A stretch of DNA of 64,000 nucleotides from an uncultured Lachnospiraceae bacterium (GTDB lineage Bacteria; Bacillota; Clostridia; Lachnospirales; Lachnospiraceae): assembly GCA_902779305.1 (NCBI GenBank), contig CACZBD010000014.1:1-64000 (forward strand), in the 5' to 3' direction. Both the position numbers and the translations under genes were made by a program. The notes beneath the pieces were generated by a model that worked only from the letters and a program-made list of their open reading frames with translations, had not been told where the DNA came from and did not search any database. Of the stretch, positions 26,805 to 35,746 are shown one piece after another (position 1 is the stretch's first letter; each line of letters begins with the position of its first letter).

Positions 26805-26833
26805 TTCACGAGTTGTGAATTGATATTCACGAG
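26805..26833 (+). promoter_or_regulatory. TetR operator candidate with three half-sites
   Basis: The segment contains TTCAC-GAGTT-GTGAA (26805-26819) and the perfect repeat GTGAAT-TGAT-ATTCAC (26815-26830), sharing the middle half-site. TTCACGAG occurs twice with a 21-base period, two helical turns. It begins one base after the -10, an ideal place for autorepression by the TetR protein encoded next. Confidence 0.65.
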
Positions 26834-26891
26834 ACCTTGCATCAATGAGATTGGGCATCAAAGGCATCGCATCTGAAAAAGACCGGGAATC

Positions 26892-27524
26892 ATGTATAAG
26901 AAACTCAGTGAAGAAAAACAGACAGAACTGATCGAAGCGGGGATCCGGGAATTCTCCGCAAGAGGGTATCAGGGGGCCAGACTTTCGGCTATTGCCAAGA
27001 GCGCGGATCTGAGCGTCGGCGTGATCTATAAATATTATGCCGATAAGGACGCGCTGTTTTTATCCTGTGTCCGATTCAGTCTGCAGGCACTGACCAATGC
27101 GCTTAAAGACGTGGCTTTTAAAAGCGACGATGTTTATGAAAGCCTCCGGAGCGTTGTGCATACCCTGATCTGCCACGCAAAAGAGCACAAAGAGATCAAC
27201 CGGATGTACCACGAGATCACGGGGATCGGCGCGGCACACTTCAGTGAAATGCTTGCCAAAGAAGTTGAGGAGATCACGGCGCTCGTCTATACGGATCTTC
27301 TTAAGAAAGCACAGGAAAATCACGCGTGCAGAATGGATGCGGATCCTGCGATGTTTGCGTTTTTCTTTGACAGTCTCTTCATGATGATCCAGTTTTCCTA
27401 TTGCTGCGAATACTATCGCAAACGTCTCGAACTCTACTGCGGAAGCGGAGTTTTTGACGATGAAGAAAAGATGGAAGAGCAGCTGATGAAATTCTTAAGC
27501 GGCGCACTGGGACTTTCAGATTAA
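26892..27524 (+). CDS. TetR-family transcriptional regulator
   Basis: The 210-residue protein has the TetR helix-turn-helix at about 10-56 (ARLSAIAKSADLSVGVIYKYYADKDALF) and a helical ligand-binding C-terminal domain. It is the first gene of a cluster with a carbohydrate kinase, a class II aldolase, a GtrA protein and an aminotransferase, and a multi-site operator lies at its own promoter. It probably controls this cluster and itself; the effector is unknown. Confidence 0.9.
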   Translation: MYKKLSEEKQTELIEAGIREFSARGYQGARLSAIAKSADLSVGVIYKYYADKDALFLSCVRFSLQALTNALKDVAFKSDDVYESLRSVVHTLICHAKEHKEINRMYHEITGIGAAHFSEMLAKEVEEITALVYTDLLKKAQENHACRMDADPAMFAFFFDSLFMMIQFSYCCEYYRKRLELYCGSGVFDDEEKMEEQLMKFLSGALGLSD

Positions 27525-27547
27525 CCGTTTTCAGGAAAGGATAAACC

Positions 27548-29140
27548 ATGTATTACGTGATCGCATATGATATCGGAACAACAGCCGTGAAGACCTGCCT
27601 GTTTGCAGTGGATGAGCAGGTAAGGCTTGTTGACGGCGCCTATGGCTCCTATCATCTTTATATTCTCGAAAACGGCGGCGCGGAACAGGATGCCGACGAA
27701 TGGTGGGATGCGATGTGCCATACCACGCAGGAACTGCTTTTGAAGACAGGCGTTGCAAAAGAAGAGATCCGGGCTGTCAGCTTCTGCTCACAGATGCAGG
27801 GGCTGGTGCTTGTGGACCGGAACGGCAAGGCACTTCGCCGGCCCATGAGTTATATGGATAACCGCGCGGAAGCGGTGTTTGACAAATATGCGGGACGCGG
27901 ATTAAGGATCAGCGGCCTCGGCGTTTATAAACTGCTGAAAAGCCTCCTGATCACAACGGCTGCGCCGACGAGCGTCAAGGACCCGGTCTGGAAATATCTC
28001 TGGGTCAAAGAAAACGAGCCGGAAATCTATGCGAAGATCCATAAATGGCTCGATGTGAAGGAATACCTGATCGCTCGGGCGACCGGTGAATTTGTCATGA
28101 CCGCGGATTCCGCGTATGCGACGTTTTTCTACGATACGAGAAAAGGGAAAAACCGCTGGAACGATTCCCTTTGCAAAACGTACGGTGTGGACCCTGCGCA
28201 TCTGCCCAAGATCATCGGCTGCAGCGATCCGGTGGGAAACCTTACCGAAAAAGCTGCCGGAGAACTGGGACTTTCGTCTGAGACCGTCGTGTTCGGCGGC
28301 GGCGGAGACGCAACGCTGATCGGGATCGGGGCAGGCTGCACGAAAGTCGGGATGACACATATCTACTCAGGAACTTCGGGCTGGGTCTCCACGCTGACCG
28401 ATCATCAGACGGTGGACATCGTCTCCATGATCGCGGCGGTGGTAGGGGCCTCGGAAGGCCTGTTCAATTATTTTGCCGAAATGGAGACGGCCGGAAAATG
28501 TTTCGAATGGGTCAAAGAGCATCTGGCGCTTGATGAGATCGGGATCTATCTGAAGAAACAGACGGTTGAGGAGAGCGAAGAGTCTCTGTATTTAAGTCTT
28601 TATGATTATCTGAGCGATACCGTCAAAGATGCGAAGGCCGGTTCCGGCGGCGTGATCTTTACCCCGTGGCTGCATGGCAACCGCTGTCCGTTTGAGGATC
28701 CGGATGCGGCTGGGATGTTCTTTAACATCAAACTGGAAACGGGGAAGACGCAGATGATCCGTGCGGTACTCGAAGGGATCTGCTTTCATCTGCGCTGGAT
28801 GTTGGAGTGCAGCGATAAAAAAGTCAAAGCTTCCGATACGATCCGGTTTGCCGGCGGCGGCGCGCTGTCTCCCGTGACCTGTCAGATCTTGGCGGACATT
28901 ACCGGAAGATGTATCGAAACGGTCGAACATGCGCAGGATGTCGGCGCCTTCGGCGCAGCCATGATCGCGCTCGTAGGGCTTGGCGAGATCCCCTCGCTTG
29001 ATCAGGCAGGTGATTATATCCGCGTAAAAGATACCTACCGGCCGAACCCGGATCACCGGGAAGTCTATGAACGTAATTACGCCGTGTTCAAAAAACTGCA
29101 CGGCTCGAATCAAAAACTGTTTAAGATGCTGAATGACTGA
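27548..29140 (+). CDS. FGGY-family carbohydrate kinase (xylulokinase-like)
   Basis: The 530-residue protein has the two FGGY actin-like domains. The N-terminal phosphate loop is YDIGTTAVKTCLF, the substrate-side motif is SYMDNRA, and the catalytic base is probably Asp254 in FGGGGDATLIGIGAG. The C-terminal FAGGGALSPV motif contacts ATP. It would phosphorylate a ketose, polyol or related sugar. AGGAAAGGA precedes the start, 23 bases after the regulator. It overlaps the unused upstream part of the aldolase frame by a few bases, so coupling is close. The substrate cannot be named; pairing with an aldolase points to a ketose later cleaved as its phosphate. Confidence 0.88.
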   Translation: MYYVIAYDIGTTAVKTCLFAVDEQVRLVDGAYGSYHLYILENGGAEQDADEWWDAMCHTTQELLLKTGVAKEEIRAVSFCSQMQGLVLVDRNGKALRRPMSYMDNRAEAVFDKYAGRGLRISGLGVYKLLKSLLITTAAPTSVKDPVWKYLWVKENEPEIYAKIHKWLDVKEYLIARATGEFVMTADSAYATFFYDTRKGKNRWNDSLCKTYGVDPAHLPKIIGCSDPVGNLTEKAAGELGLSSETVVFGGGGDATLIGIGAGCTKVGMTHIYSGTSGWVSTLTDHQTVDIVSMIAAVVGASEGLFNYFAEMETAGKCFEWVKEHLALDEIGIYLKKQTVEESEESLYLSLYDYLSDTVKDAKAGSGGVIFTPWLHGNRCPFEDPDAAGMFFNIKLETGKTQMIRAVLEGICFHLRWMLECSDKKVKASDTIRFAGGGALSPVTCQILADITGRCIETVEHAQDVGAFGAAMIALVGLGEIPSLDQAGDYIRVKDTYRPNPDHREVYERNYAVFKKLHGSNQKLFKMLND

Positions 29141-29162
29141 TCTTGGAAACGGAGGACATGAT

Positions 29163-30143
29163 ATGGAAAAAGCATGCAGAAAAACCGTGGCGGAAACCGG
29201 AAGGATCCTGCTGGAAAAGGGACTTGTCGCAAGGACCTGGGGCAACATCAGCGCAAGGGTGGATGCGAACCGGTTTGCGATCTCTCCGAGCGGACTTGGC
29301 TATGAACACATGCAGGAAGCGGATGTTCCTGTCTATGACATGGCTACGGACACTTATGAGGGCAGCAGAAAGCCTTCGAGTGAAAAGAAGATCCACGCGG
29401 CATCCTACCGTCTCTATCCCGATGTGCTGTTCGTGATCCATACGCACCAGGACTACGCGACGGCCATTTCCTTAACGGACACGAAGGACCTTGAAATGAC
29501 GGAAGAAGAGAAAGCGGTGCTCGGAAAGATCGCGATCGCAGACTACGGCCTTCCGGGCACAAAGAAACTGTCCGCCAACGTGGAACTGGCTTTAAAAGAC
29601 GCAAGGATCGTTCTGATGAAGCACCACGGCGCGCTGATCTTAGGAACGGACAGAGAGGACGCGATCAACAAGGCGGAGCTTCTGGAGGCGGTCTGCAAAA
29701 GAGCGGTGGTAAAACGGATCGGAGAAATTGCAGAGAACAGACAGACGGAGCAGGTCGATGAGAAGCTGCTGGCATCTTCCGAAAACATGCTGTTTACTTC
29801 CACGCCGGAAATCCTGAAAATGGCGGACAAAGGCGGATTTGTGGCACAGATCGATGATATGGCGCAGATGCTCGGAAGAAAGATCCGGTCCGTTCCAAAT
29901 GACAATGCCGCGATTTTGCATGCATTGAACAAACAGGATGCGGTGCTTGTAAAAAATGCCGGCCTCGTGATCATGACGGAACAAAAGGATGATGCGGAAG
30001 CGTTGAAACTTTTGATCGAGAAAGCGGCGATGGCAAAAGTTTACACGCTTTCCCGCGGCATACAGGCCGATCTTTCCCTGTTCGACTGCATGCTGATGCG
30101 GTGCGTTTATAAGATGAAATATTCCAAAAAGAAAGAGGGCTGA
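29163..30143 (+). CDS. Class II aldolase/adducin protein with a degenerate second half-domain
   Basis: The 326-residue protein has a complete class II aldolase domain in residues 1-210. The metal-site pattern matches fuculose-1-phosphate aldolase: Glu74, His93, His95 (HTHQDYATA) and His155 (KHHGALILG). Residues about 245-315 look like a partial second copy: the stretch around VLVKNAGLVIMTEQKDDAEA parallels the first-domain stretch around VLMKHHGALILGTDREDA, but the metal histidines are lost. The ATG at 29163 has GGAGG seven bases before it. It likely cleaves or epimerises the product of the adjacent kinase. Confidence 0.87.
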   Translation: MEKACRKTVAETGRILLEKGLVARTWGNISARVDANRFAISPSGLGYEHMQEADVPVYDMATDTYEGSRKPSSEKKIHAASYRLYPDVLFVIHTHQDYATAISLTDTKDLEMTEEEKAVLGKIAIADYGLPGTKKLSANVELALKDARIVLMKHHGALILGTDREDAINKAELLEAVCKRAVVKRIGEIAENRQTEQVDEKLLASSENMLFTSTPEILKMADKGGFVAQIDDMAQMLGRKIRSVPNDNAAILHALNKQDAVLVKNAGLVIMTEQKDDAEALKLLIEKAAMAKVYTLSRGIQADLSLFDCMLMRCVYKMKYSKKKEG

Positions 30144-30145
30144 TC

Positions 30146-30628
30146 ATGGAAAACGAACGAAAGAAAGAGACCGCGAGAGTCGTCAAATTTGTCTTCTTTT
30201 CGATCTCGGCGGGCCTGATCGAGATCATCAGCTTTACGATCCTGAACGAATTTGCGAAACTACCCTACTGGCCCTGCTACCTGATCGCGCTGGTACTGTC
30301 GGTTCTGTGGAATTTCACGCTGAACAGGAAGTTCACGTTCCGTTCGGCCGCAAACGTTCCCGTTGCGATGCTCAAAGTCGCGCTGTTCTATGCGGTATTC
30401 ACGCCGGCAACGACGATCCTCGGAGATTATCTTGCGGACAATGTGGGTTGGAACGAATATCTGGTGACGGGACTTAACATGGCGCTCAATTTTGTGACGG
30501 AATATCTGTATGACCGGTTTGTGGTATTCGGCGCGAGTCTCGATACGAATGAAAAAGCAAAAGCGGAAAAAGAAGCGGAAGAATTCAGAAAAAAAATAGA
30601 AGAGATCAGTGAAACGGAGGAAATGTAA
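30146..30628 (+). CDS. GtrA-family membrane protein
   Basis: The 160-residue protein has four predicted membrane helices and the GtrA signature (LWNFTLNRKFTFRS near residues 51-64). A charged Glu/Lys-rich cytoplasmic tail ends the protein. GtrA proteins are linked to moving polyprenyl-linked sugars across the membrane during surface glycan modification. It follows the aldolase by two bases, so it is translationally coupled. Its presence suggests that the cluster serves surface glycan chemistry, not only sugar breakdown. Confidence 0.88.
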   Translation: MENERKKETARVVKFVFFSISAGLIEIISFTILNEFAKLPYWPCYLIALVLSVLWNFTLNRKFTFRSAANVPVAMLKVALFYAVFTPATTILGDYLADNVGWNEYLVTGLNMALNFVTEYLYDRFVVFGASLDTNEKAKAEKEAEEFRKKIEEISETEEM

Positions 30629-30629
30629 G

Positions 30630-32126
30630 ATGGAAAATTGCGGGATTTCAAGATGGGATGACCCCAAGGAGATCAATCGTCAGCTGAAAGAACTGACAAG
30701 CCAGGAGATCTGGGAAGTAACGGATGACTACTATGAAAATGAAGTCATGAAGTATTATGACGAAAAGTGTAAGGAATCCAGGGCTGTTTTTGAGGAGGCC
30801 AAGAATTATATCCCGGGCGGCGTGCAGCATAACCTTGCTTTCAACAAGCCGTTCCCGATGTGCATGGCCAAAGCGGAAGGGGCTTATCTGTATGATAAGG
30901 ACGGCAACCAATATATCGACTTTTTGCAGGCAGGCGGACCGACGATCCTTGGCAGCAACTATGAGCCGGTCAGAAAACAGGTCCTCGAGCTTCTGGAAAC
31001 CTGCGGCCCTGTTACGGGACTTCTGCATGAATCCGAGCTGATGATGGCCAAAGAGATCAACAAGCACATGCCCAATGTCGAGATGTTCAGAATGCTCGGT
31101 TCCGGAACGGAAGCCTGCATGGCCTCTCTTAGGATCGCGAGGATCGCGACGGACAAGAAGCGCATCATCAAGATGGGCGGCGCGTATCACGGCTGGTCCG
31201 ATCAGCTGGTATACGGCTTAAAGATCCCCGGTTCACGCGGACTTCTGGAATCTCACGGAATCCCCGGCGCGGACTACAGGATGACGGATGAGTGCAGACC
31301 GAACGATCTGAACATGCTCGAAGCGCTGTTAAAACGCAACAGGTTCAAAGGCGGCACGGCTGCGGTCCTGATCGAGCCGGTCGGGCCGGAGAGCGGTACC
31401 AGACCGGTCGCAAGAGATTATAACAAGGGGGTCAGGGAACTTTGCGACAAGTACGGCGCGCTCCTGATCTTTGACGAAGTGGTGACCGGATTCCGCGTGG
31501 CGCTCAGCGGCGCGCAGGGATACTTTGATGTCGTTCCGGATCTGACGATCTTCGGAAAGATCGTTGCGGGCGGTTATCCGGCAGCAGGCGGTGTCGGCGG
31601 CAAGAAGGAATATGCGCAGCTGATGGCGGCAGGTCTTGCAACCGGAAAGCACAGGGCTTATGTGGGCGGCACACTCGCAGCCAACCCGCTTTCCTGTGTG
31701 GCAGGAACCGCTGCGATCCGCGAGATCGCAAGAACGAATGCCTGCGAGATCGCCGGAAGAATGGGCGACAGACTCTGCGACGGATTAAAAGAACTGCTGA
31801 AGCAGTATGAACTGCCGTTTGTCGCATACAACCAGGGATCGATCGTGCATCTGGAATGCACGGGTGCGATGAGCTTTGACTTCTCGTCCTTAAGCTTTAT
31901 CAAGTCCGCGATGGGGCTGTTGAAAAACAAAGAGATGATGTATGTGCGTAAGGATTCCATGGAGCGCATGGGTGCGGCTTATATGGCAAACGGCATCGTG
32001 ACGCTTGCGGGATCCCGCCTCTACACCTCCATGGCAGATACGCCGGAGATCATCGACGAGGCATTAAACCGCTTTGAAAATGTATTCAAACATGTGAAGA
32101 AGACGGATAAGGGTCTGGTGAAGTAA
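30630..32126 (+). CDS. Class III aminotransferase (glutamate-1-semialdehyde aminotransferase-like)
   Basis: The 498-residue protein is a PLP-dependent class III enzyme. The cofactor lysine is Lys310 in FGKIVAGGYPAAGG, preceded by LLIFDEVVTGFR. It carries an extra N-terminal region of about 60 residues before the GGVQHNLAF motif. GGAGG at about 30616-30620 supports the ATG at 30630. Nothing else of haem synthesis is nearby, so an amination of a sugar or aldehyde made by the kinase and aldolase is more likely. The 3' end overlaps the convergent O-antigen-ligase-like gene by 41 bases. Confidence 0.88.
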   Translation: MENCGISRWDDPKEINRQLKELTSQEIWEVTDDYYENEVMKYYDEKCKESRAVFEEAKNYIPGGVQHNLAFNKPFPMCMAKAEGAYLYDKDGNQYIDFLQAGGPTILGSNYEPVRKQVLELLETCGPVTGLLHESELMMAKEINKHMPNVEMFRMLGSGTEACMASLRIARIATDKKRIIKMGGAYHGWSDQLVYGLKIPGSRGLLESHGIPGADYRMTDECRPNDLNMLEALLKRNRFKGGTAAVLIEPVGPESGTRPVARDYNKGVRELCDKYGALLIFDEVVTGFRVALSGAQGYFDVVPDLTIFGKIVAGGYPAAGGVGGKKEYAQLMAAGLATGKHRAYVGGTLAANPLSCVAGTAAIREIARTNACEIAGRMGDRLCDGLKELLKQYELPFVAYNQGSIVHLECTGAMSFDFSSLSFIKSAMGLLKNKEMMYVRKDSMERMGAAYMANGIVTLAGSRLYTSMADTPEIIDEALNRFENVFKHVKKTDKGLVK

Positions 32127-33354
32127 GACTGTCATCATTCAGACGTCCGATGGCAAACCAGAAGATCGGGGCGCACAGCTGGAAGGCGATCATGTTGGAA
32201 CCGATGGACTGCAGCAGCATGGCGCCCACGATCCCAAGTTCCGCATAACGCAAAGAGAGGTTTGCAAGCCCCTTTTTGCAGGATAAGAGCAACAAAAAGA
32301 GCCACATCGAGAAGCCGATCACACCGTTTTCGCAGTAGAGTTTGATCAGGCCGCCGTCGGCGATCACGAACGCGTCTTCCACGCCGATCGCGTGATGGCC
32401 GTTGGCCCCCAGCCCGTTGCCGAGCCAGGTGGAATACATGTTGTTGACGGCTGCCACCCACTGTTCGCTGCGCTCAGAGATGGCCGTCGGCAGGGAGACG
32501 AGTCGGTACCAGTATTTTAAGAGAAAATCAAACCGAAGGATCCCGATCAGGACGAAGACTGCGGCAAGCACGCCAAGTTCGATTAGGAAATATTTTTTCG
32601 GGATCAGGTTCAGTTTAAAGAAGATCAGGATGTTGATGTAGATCACGACGAGCCCTGCCACGACAAGACCGCTCCGCTGGTTGGCAAGGATCGCAAACAG
32701 CAGGCAGAGCGCCAGGCAGACCGCGCCGAAGAAGCGGCGGCGCTTGATTTTTACGGAAGGATCTTTTCCGGCATCTTCTTCACCAAGGAAAAAGGCGGAT
32801 GCGAGCATCCCCGCAACCATCGTAAAACTTAAGCAGGTGGAGCCTACCACGGAATTCATGCGTACTCTGGTGGTGGCTGCATCTGCTTTTGATGTGTGGC
32901 TTAAGGCAACCGACCAGTCATTGTAGAACTGCGGTGCAAGGACATAGAACAGGACACCGAGGATCCCCAGAATGAGCATCGCGATCAGATATCCGCGGTA
33001 CCAGTTTCCGGCACGTTTCCCCGCGCTTTTTCCTGCAAAATAGAAGATCATCGGAAGGACGGAAGCCGTAAATTCGGGAAAATAAACAGAGAGCGGACAG
33101 GGGCCCTGCAGAAGCCAGATCACGGACAGGACCTGCCAGAAAAAGAAACAGACCGCCATCAGATCGGAAAGCGACCGGATAGCGATGCATTTTCCGGCCA
33201 GCAGCTGGAGGCCTACAAGAAGCATCAGGACGGTCGCAATGACACCCGGGCGAACCGACAGCGAGACAAGCGTTGCCGTATATCCGAGCACGACAAGGAT
33301 ATAGTAAAATTCACTGATCTTGATTTTGGAGCAAACTGATTTTATCGTATTCAT
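32086..33354 (-). CDS. O-antigen ligase/polymerase-like membrane protein
   Basis: The 422-residue protein has about ten to twelve predicted membrane helices and the Wzy/WaaL loop pattern GNGLGANGHHAIG followed by a GGLIKLYCENGVIGF stretch. Such proteins join or polymerise polyprenyl-linked glycans outside the membrane. I chose the ATG at 33354, ten bases after the DUF1836 stop; a longer frame from 33504 gives a charged, low-quality N-terminus. It is co-transcribed with DUF1836 and converges on the aminotransferase. No other capsule genes are here except GtrA. Confidence 0.82.
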   Translation of the reverse strand: MNTIKSVCSKIKISEFYYILVVLGYTATLVSLSVRPGVIATVLMLLVGLQLLAGKCIAIRSLSDLMAVCFFFWQVLSVIWLLQGPCPLSVYFPEFTASVLPMIFYFAGKSAGKRAGNWYRGYLIAMLILGILGVLFYVLAPQFYNDWSVALSHTSKADAATTRVRMNSVVGSTCLSFTMVAGMLASAFFLGEEDAGKDPSVKIKRRRFFGAVCLALCLLFAILANQRSGLVVAGLVVIYINILIFFKLNLIPKKYFLIELGVLAAVFVLIGILRFDFLLKYWYRLVSLPTAISERSEQWVAAVNNMYSTWLGNGLGANGHHAIGVEDAFVIADGGLIKLYCENGVIGFSMWLFLLLLSCKKGLANLSLRYAELGIVGAMLLQSIGSNMIAFQLCAPIFWFAIGRLNDDSLTSPDPYPSSSHV

Positions 33355-33364
33355 GGCGGTCCGG

Positions 33365-33955
33365 TTACTGTTCCGTTTCTTCGATTTCCTTAGATTCCAA
33401 AAGCAGGAGTTTCTCGGACAGCAAATGCGTGAACCCGCTGATGATCGCGGAAAAGGCAACGAGATTCTCCGCGCTGTCCACGGTGATATCGCCTCTTTTC
33501 TCATGCTCTAAGATCGGCGCTGCCGCATCGGATACGAGATCCACGAAGTAGTGGCACAGTTTCCGGTGCAGATTGGAATATTCCCCGTACAGAACACGCA
33601 TCGAATCTTCGGTAAGATCGGAGGGGATCAGCTTCTGGATCAGGGAGATCTCGATCCCTTCCTTCATCGTCAGGACCATGATCAGATAGGCGATATGGAT
33701 CCTGTAGTAACGCTTTTTCACTGGCTCCGGGATCACCTTCATACGCACATAGTTGTTGATCGTCGAGGGTGTGATAAACTGCGCCTCCTTCAGATCCGGA
33801 GGCAGGTAATCCAGATACTGCTTCAGCAGGACGATGATCTGTTCCATATATAATCCGATATCCGGGATGTTTTCCCAGGTCGGAAGTTCAAATTCCAAAA
33901 GGTAATTCTTCCATCTGCGCAGTTTTGCGGCTACCTGTTGCTTATCTGTGGTCAT
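33365..33955 (-). CDS. DUF1836 protein, likely DNA-binding
   Basis: The 196-residue protein matches the DUF1836 pattern, including FITPSTINNYVRMKVIPEPVK (about 62-82), which resembles a MerR-type helix-turn-helix and wing. Such proteins are presumed transcription regulators in Firmicutes. The ATG at 33955 has GGATTGGGAAG before it; an in-frame start 51 bases upstream has none. It is divergent from degV, and palindromes lie in the shared promoter region, so it may control both directions. Confidence 0.85.
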   Translation of the reverse strand: MTTDKQQVAAKLRRWKNYLLEFELPTWENIPDIGLYMEQIIVLLKQYLDYLPPDLKEAQFITPSTINNYVRMKVIPEPVKKRYYRIHIAYLIMVLTMKEGIEISLIQKLIPSDLTEDSMRVLYGEYSNLHRKLCHYFVDLVSDAAAPILEHEKRGDITVDSAENLVAFSAIISGFTHLLSEKLLLLESKEIEETEQ

Positions 33956-34006
33956 CTTCCCAATCCTTTCGCGCTCAATTATATACAAAAAAAATGAAAT
34001 ATGCAA

Positions 34007-34052
34007 TTGACATCGTGTACGATATGCTTTAATCTAATAACGGATATTAGAT
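34007..34052. promoter_or_regulatory. Divergent regulatory region with two palindromes before degV
   Basis: TTGACA (34007-34012) is a good -35 for degV; TTTAAT (34028-34033) is the best -10, with a short 15-base spacer. Between them ATCGT-GT-ACGAT (34012-34023) is a perfect inverted repeat. A second perfect repeat, ATCTAATA-ACGGA-TATTAGAT (34032-34052), covers the expected transcription start. Two different operators in about 40 bases suggest dual control. Confidence 0.6.
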
Positions 34053-34082
34053 GAACTTGTTAACCGTATTTGGAGGTATGAC

Positions 34083-35021
34083 ATGAATAACGAGAATTCC
34101 TATGTGATCGTAACGGACTGCGGCTGTGATCTTCCCTATTCCTATCTTGAGGAGAACGGGATCCCCTGTGTGGACCTGACGCTGCATTTTGAAGGCGAAG
34201 ACATCGTAATGAGAAACCGTGAGATCGCCGTCAGTGATTTTTACGCAAGAATGAAGGCCGGTGAAGTGGCAAGAACTGCCGCGCCGAGTCCCGGAGCCTT
34301 TACGGAGACGTTTGAAGAGGTCCTTAAGGAAGGAAAAGACGTGCTGTATCTCGGCTTTGATACGGGAATCAGCGCAACGGTCAATTCGGCCGTGATCGCG
34401 GCAGAGGATCTTCGGGAAAAATACCCCGAACGCAAGATCTTTGTGCTGGATACGCTTTGCGCAAGCGCCGGCCTCGGACTGGTCGTCATGCAGACCTTAA
34501 AACGCGCCCGTGAAGGAATGAATATAGAAGATGCCTACAAGTTCGCATCGGAACTGTCCCCGCAGGTCGCACACCGCTTTACGGTGGAAACGCTGACCTA
34601 TCTCTGCAGGGGCGGAAGAGTCAGCAAAACGGCTGCTTTCGCGGGAAATGTCCTCAACATCAAACCGGTCATGCATGTGGATGATGCCGGCAAACTGATC
34701 GCGCTGACCAAAGTCAGAGGCAGGGACAAATCCCTGTCGATGCTGGCGGATGCGTTCGGAGAGACCGCATTGCACGCGGCGGATACAAAAGCCATGGCGG
34801 CAGGTGCCGAATACGTGGAAGATGACAGGGCAACGGAGGAATTCGACGAAACCTATGTGATCTCGCAGGCGGACTGTCTTGAGGACGCGCAGAAGCTGGC
34901 AGATATGATCTATACACGCTACGGCAGGAAAGTGGAGATGATCACGGAGATCGGACCGGTGATCGGCTCGCATGCCGGACCGGGGACGATCGCGCTGTTC
35001 TTTGCCGCATGTAAAAGATAA
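34083..35021 (+). CDS. DegV-family fatty-acid-binding protein
   Basis: The 312-residue protein has the DegV (FakB-like) fold: an N-terminal VTDCGCDLPYSYLEENGI motif, the TAAPSPGAFTETFE motif that binds a fatty-acid carboxylate, and FDTGISATVNSA. In FakA/FakB systems such proteins present fatty acids to a kinase. GGAGG precedes the ATG. It is followed by a hemolysin III gene and preceded by the divergent DUF1836 operon. Confidence 0.92.
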   Translation: MNNENSYVIVTDCGCDLPYSYLEENGIPCVDLTLHFEGEDIVMRNREIAVSDFYARMKAGEVARTAAPSPGAFTETFEEVLKEGKDVLYLGFDTGISATVNSAVIAAEDLREKYPERKIFVLDTLCASAGLGLVVMQTLKRAREGMNIEDAYKFASELSPQVAHRFTVETLTYLCRGGRVSKTAAFAGNVLNIKPVMHVDDAGKLIALTKVRGRDKSLSMLADAFGETALHAADTKAMAAGAEYVEDDRATEEFDETYVISQADCLEDAQKLADMIYTRYGRKVEMITEIGPVIGSHAGPGTIALFFAACKR

Positions 35022-35053
35022 AAAATGATCAGAAATAAGGGGTATTTCGGGGT

Positions 35054-35731
35054 ATGACAAGAACGAGACTTGCCGACAGGATTTTGCCGGATTATACAAA
35101 AGGAGAAGAGATCACCAACATGGTCACGCATATCGTCGGCGGCGCCTTCGGGATCGTGGCGCTGGTGCTCTGTGTGGTCTTTTCCGCTAAAAAGGGAGAT
35201 GCCTATCTTGTGGTCGGCAGCGCGATCTACGGCGCTGCACTGATCCTGCTTTACACGATGTCCAGTGTATATCACGGGCTTCGTCCCAACATGGGGAAAA
35301 AGGTGATGCAGGTGCTCGATCACTGCACGATCTATTTTCTGATCGGCGGCACCTATACGCCGATCGTTTTGGGCCCGCTCCGGGAAATGAAACCCTGGAT
35401 CGGCTGGACGATCTTCGGTGTGGTATGGGGATTCAGCGCGCTCGGCTGCACCTTTACCGCCATCGATATCGAGAAATTCAAAAAACTGGCCATGTGCTGC
35501 TATATCGGGATCGGCTGGATCGTCGTCATCGCGTTGAAACCGACACTCGAAGCGGTTACGCTTCCGGGTTTTATTTATCTGCTTGCCGGAGGCATCGCCT
35601 ATACGATCGGTGCCGTGCTTTACGTGATCGGCAAGAAAAAACGGTACATGCATTCCGTTTTTCATATCTTTGTTCTGCTTGGGACTGCCCTGCAGTTTAT
35701 TACGATTTTTAAGTACTGTATTCTTCGATGA
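35054..35731 (+). CDS. Hemolysin III/PAQR-family membrane protein
   Basis: The 225-residue protein has seven predicted membrane helices and the family motifs EEITNMVTHIVGG, SSVYHGL and the later HSVFHIFVLLG, whose histidines bind metal. Bacterial members are proposed lipid or ceramidase-like hydrolases; the haemolysin name is historical. It lies 32 bases after degV and is likely in the same transcript. A DegV next to a PAQR protein fits membrane lipid homeostasis. Confidence 0.9.
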   Translation: MTRTRLADRILPDYTKGEEITNMVTHIVGGAFGIVALVLCVVFSAKKGDAYLVVGSAIYGAALILLYTMSSVYHGLRPNMGKKVMQVLDHCTIYFLIGGTYTPIVLGPLREMKPWIGWTIFGVVWGFSALGCTFTAIDIEKFKKLAMCCYIGIGWIVVIALKPTLEAVTLPGFIYLLAGGIAYTIGAVLYVIGKKKRYMHSVFHIFVLLGTALQFITIFKYCILR

Positions 35732-35746
35732 AGCATATTTCGGGAC

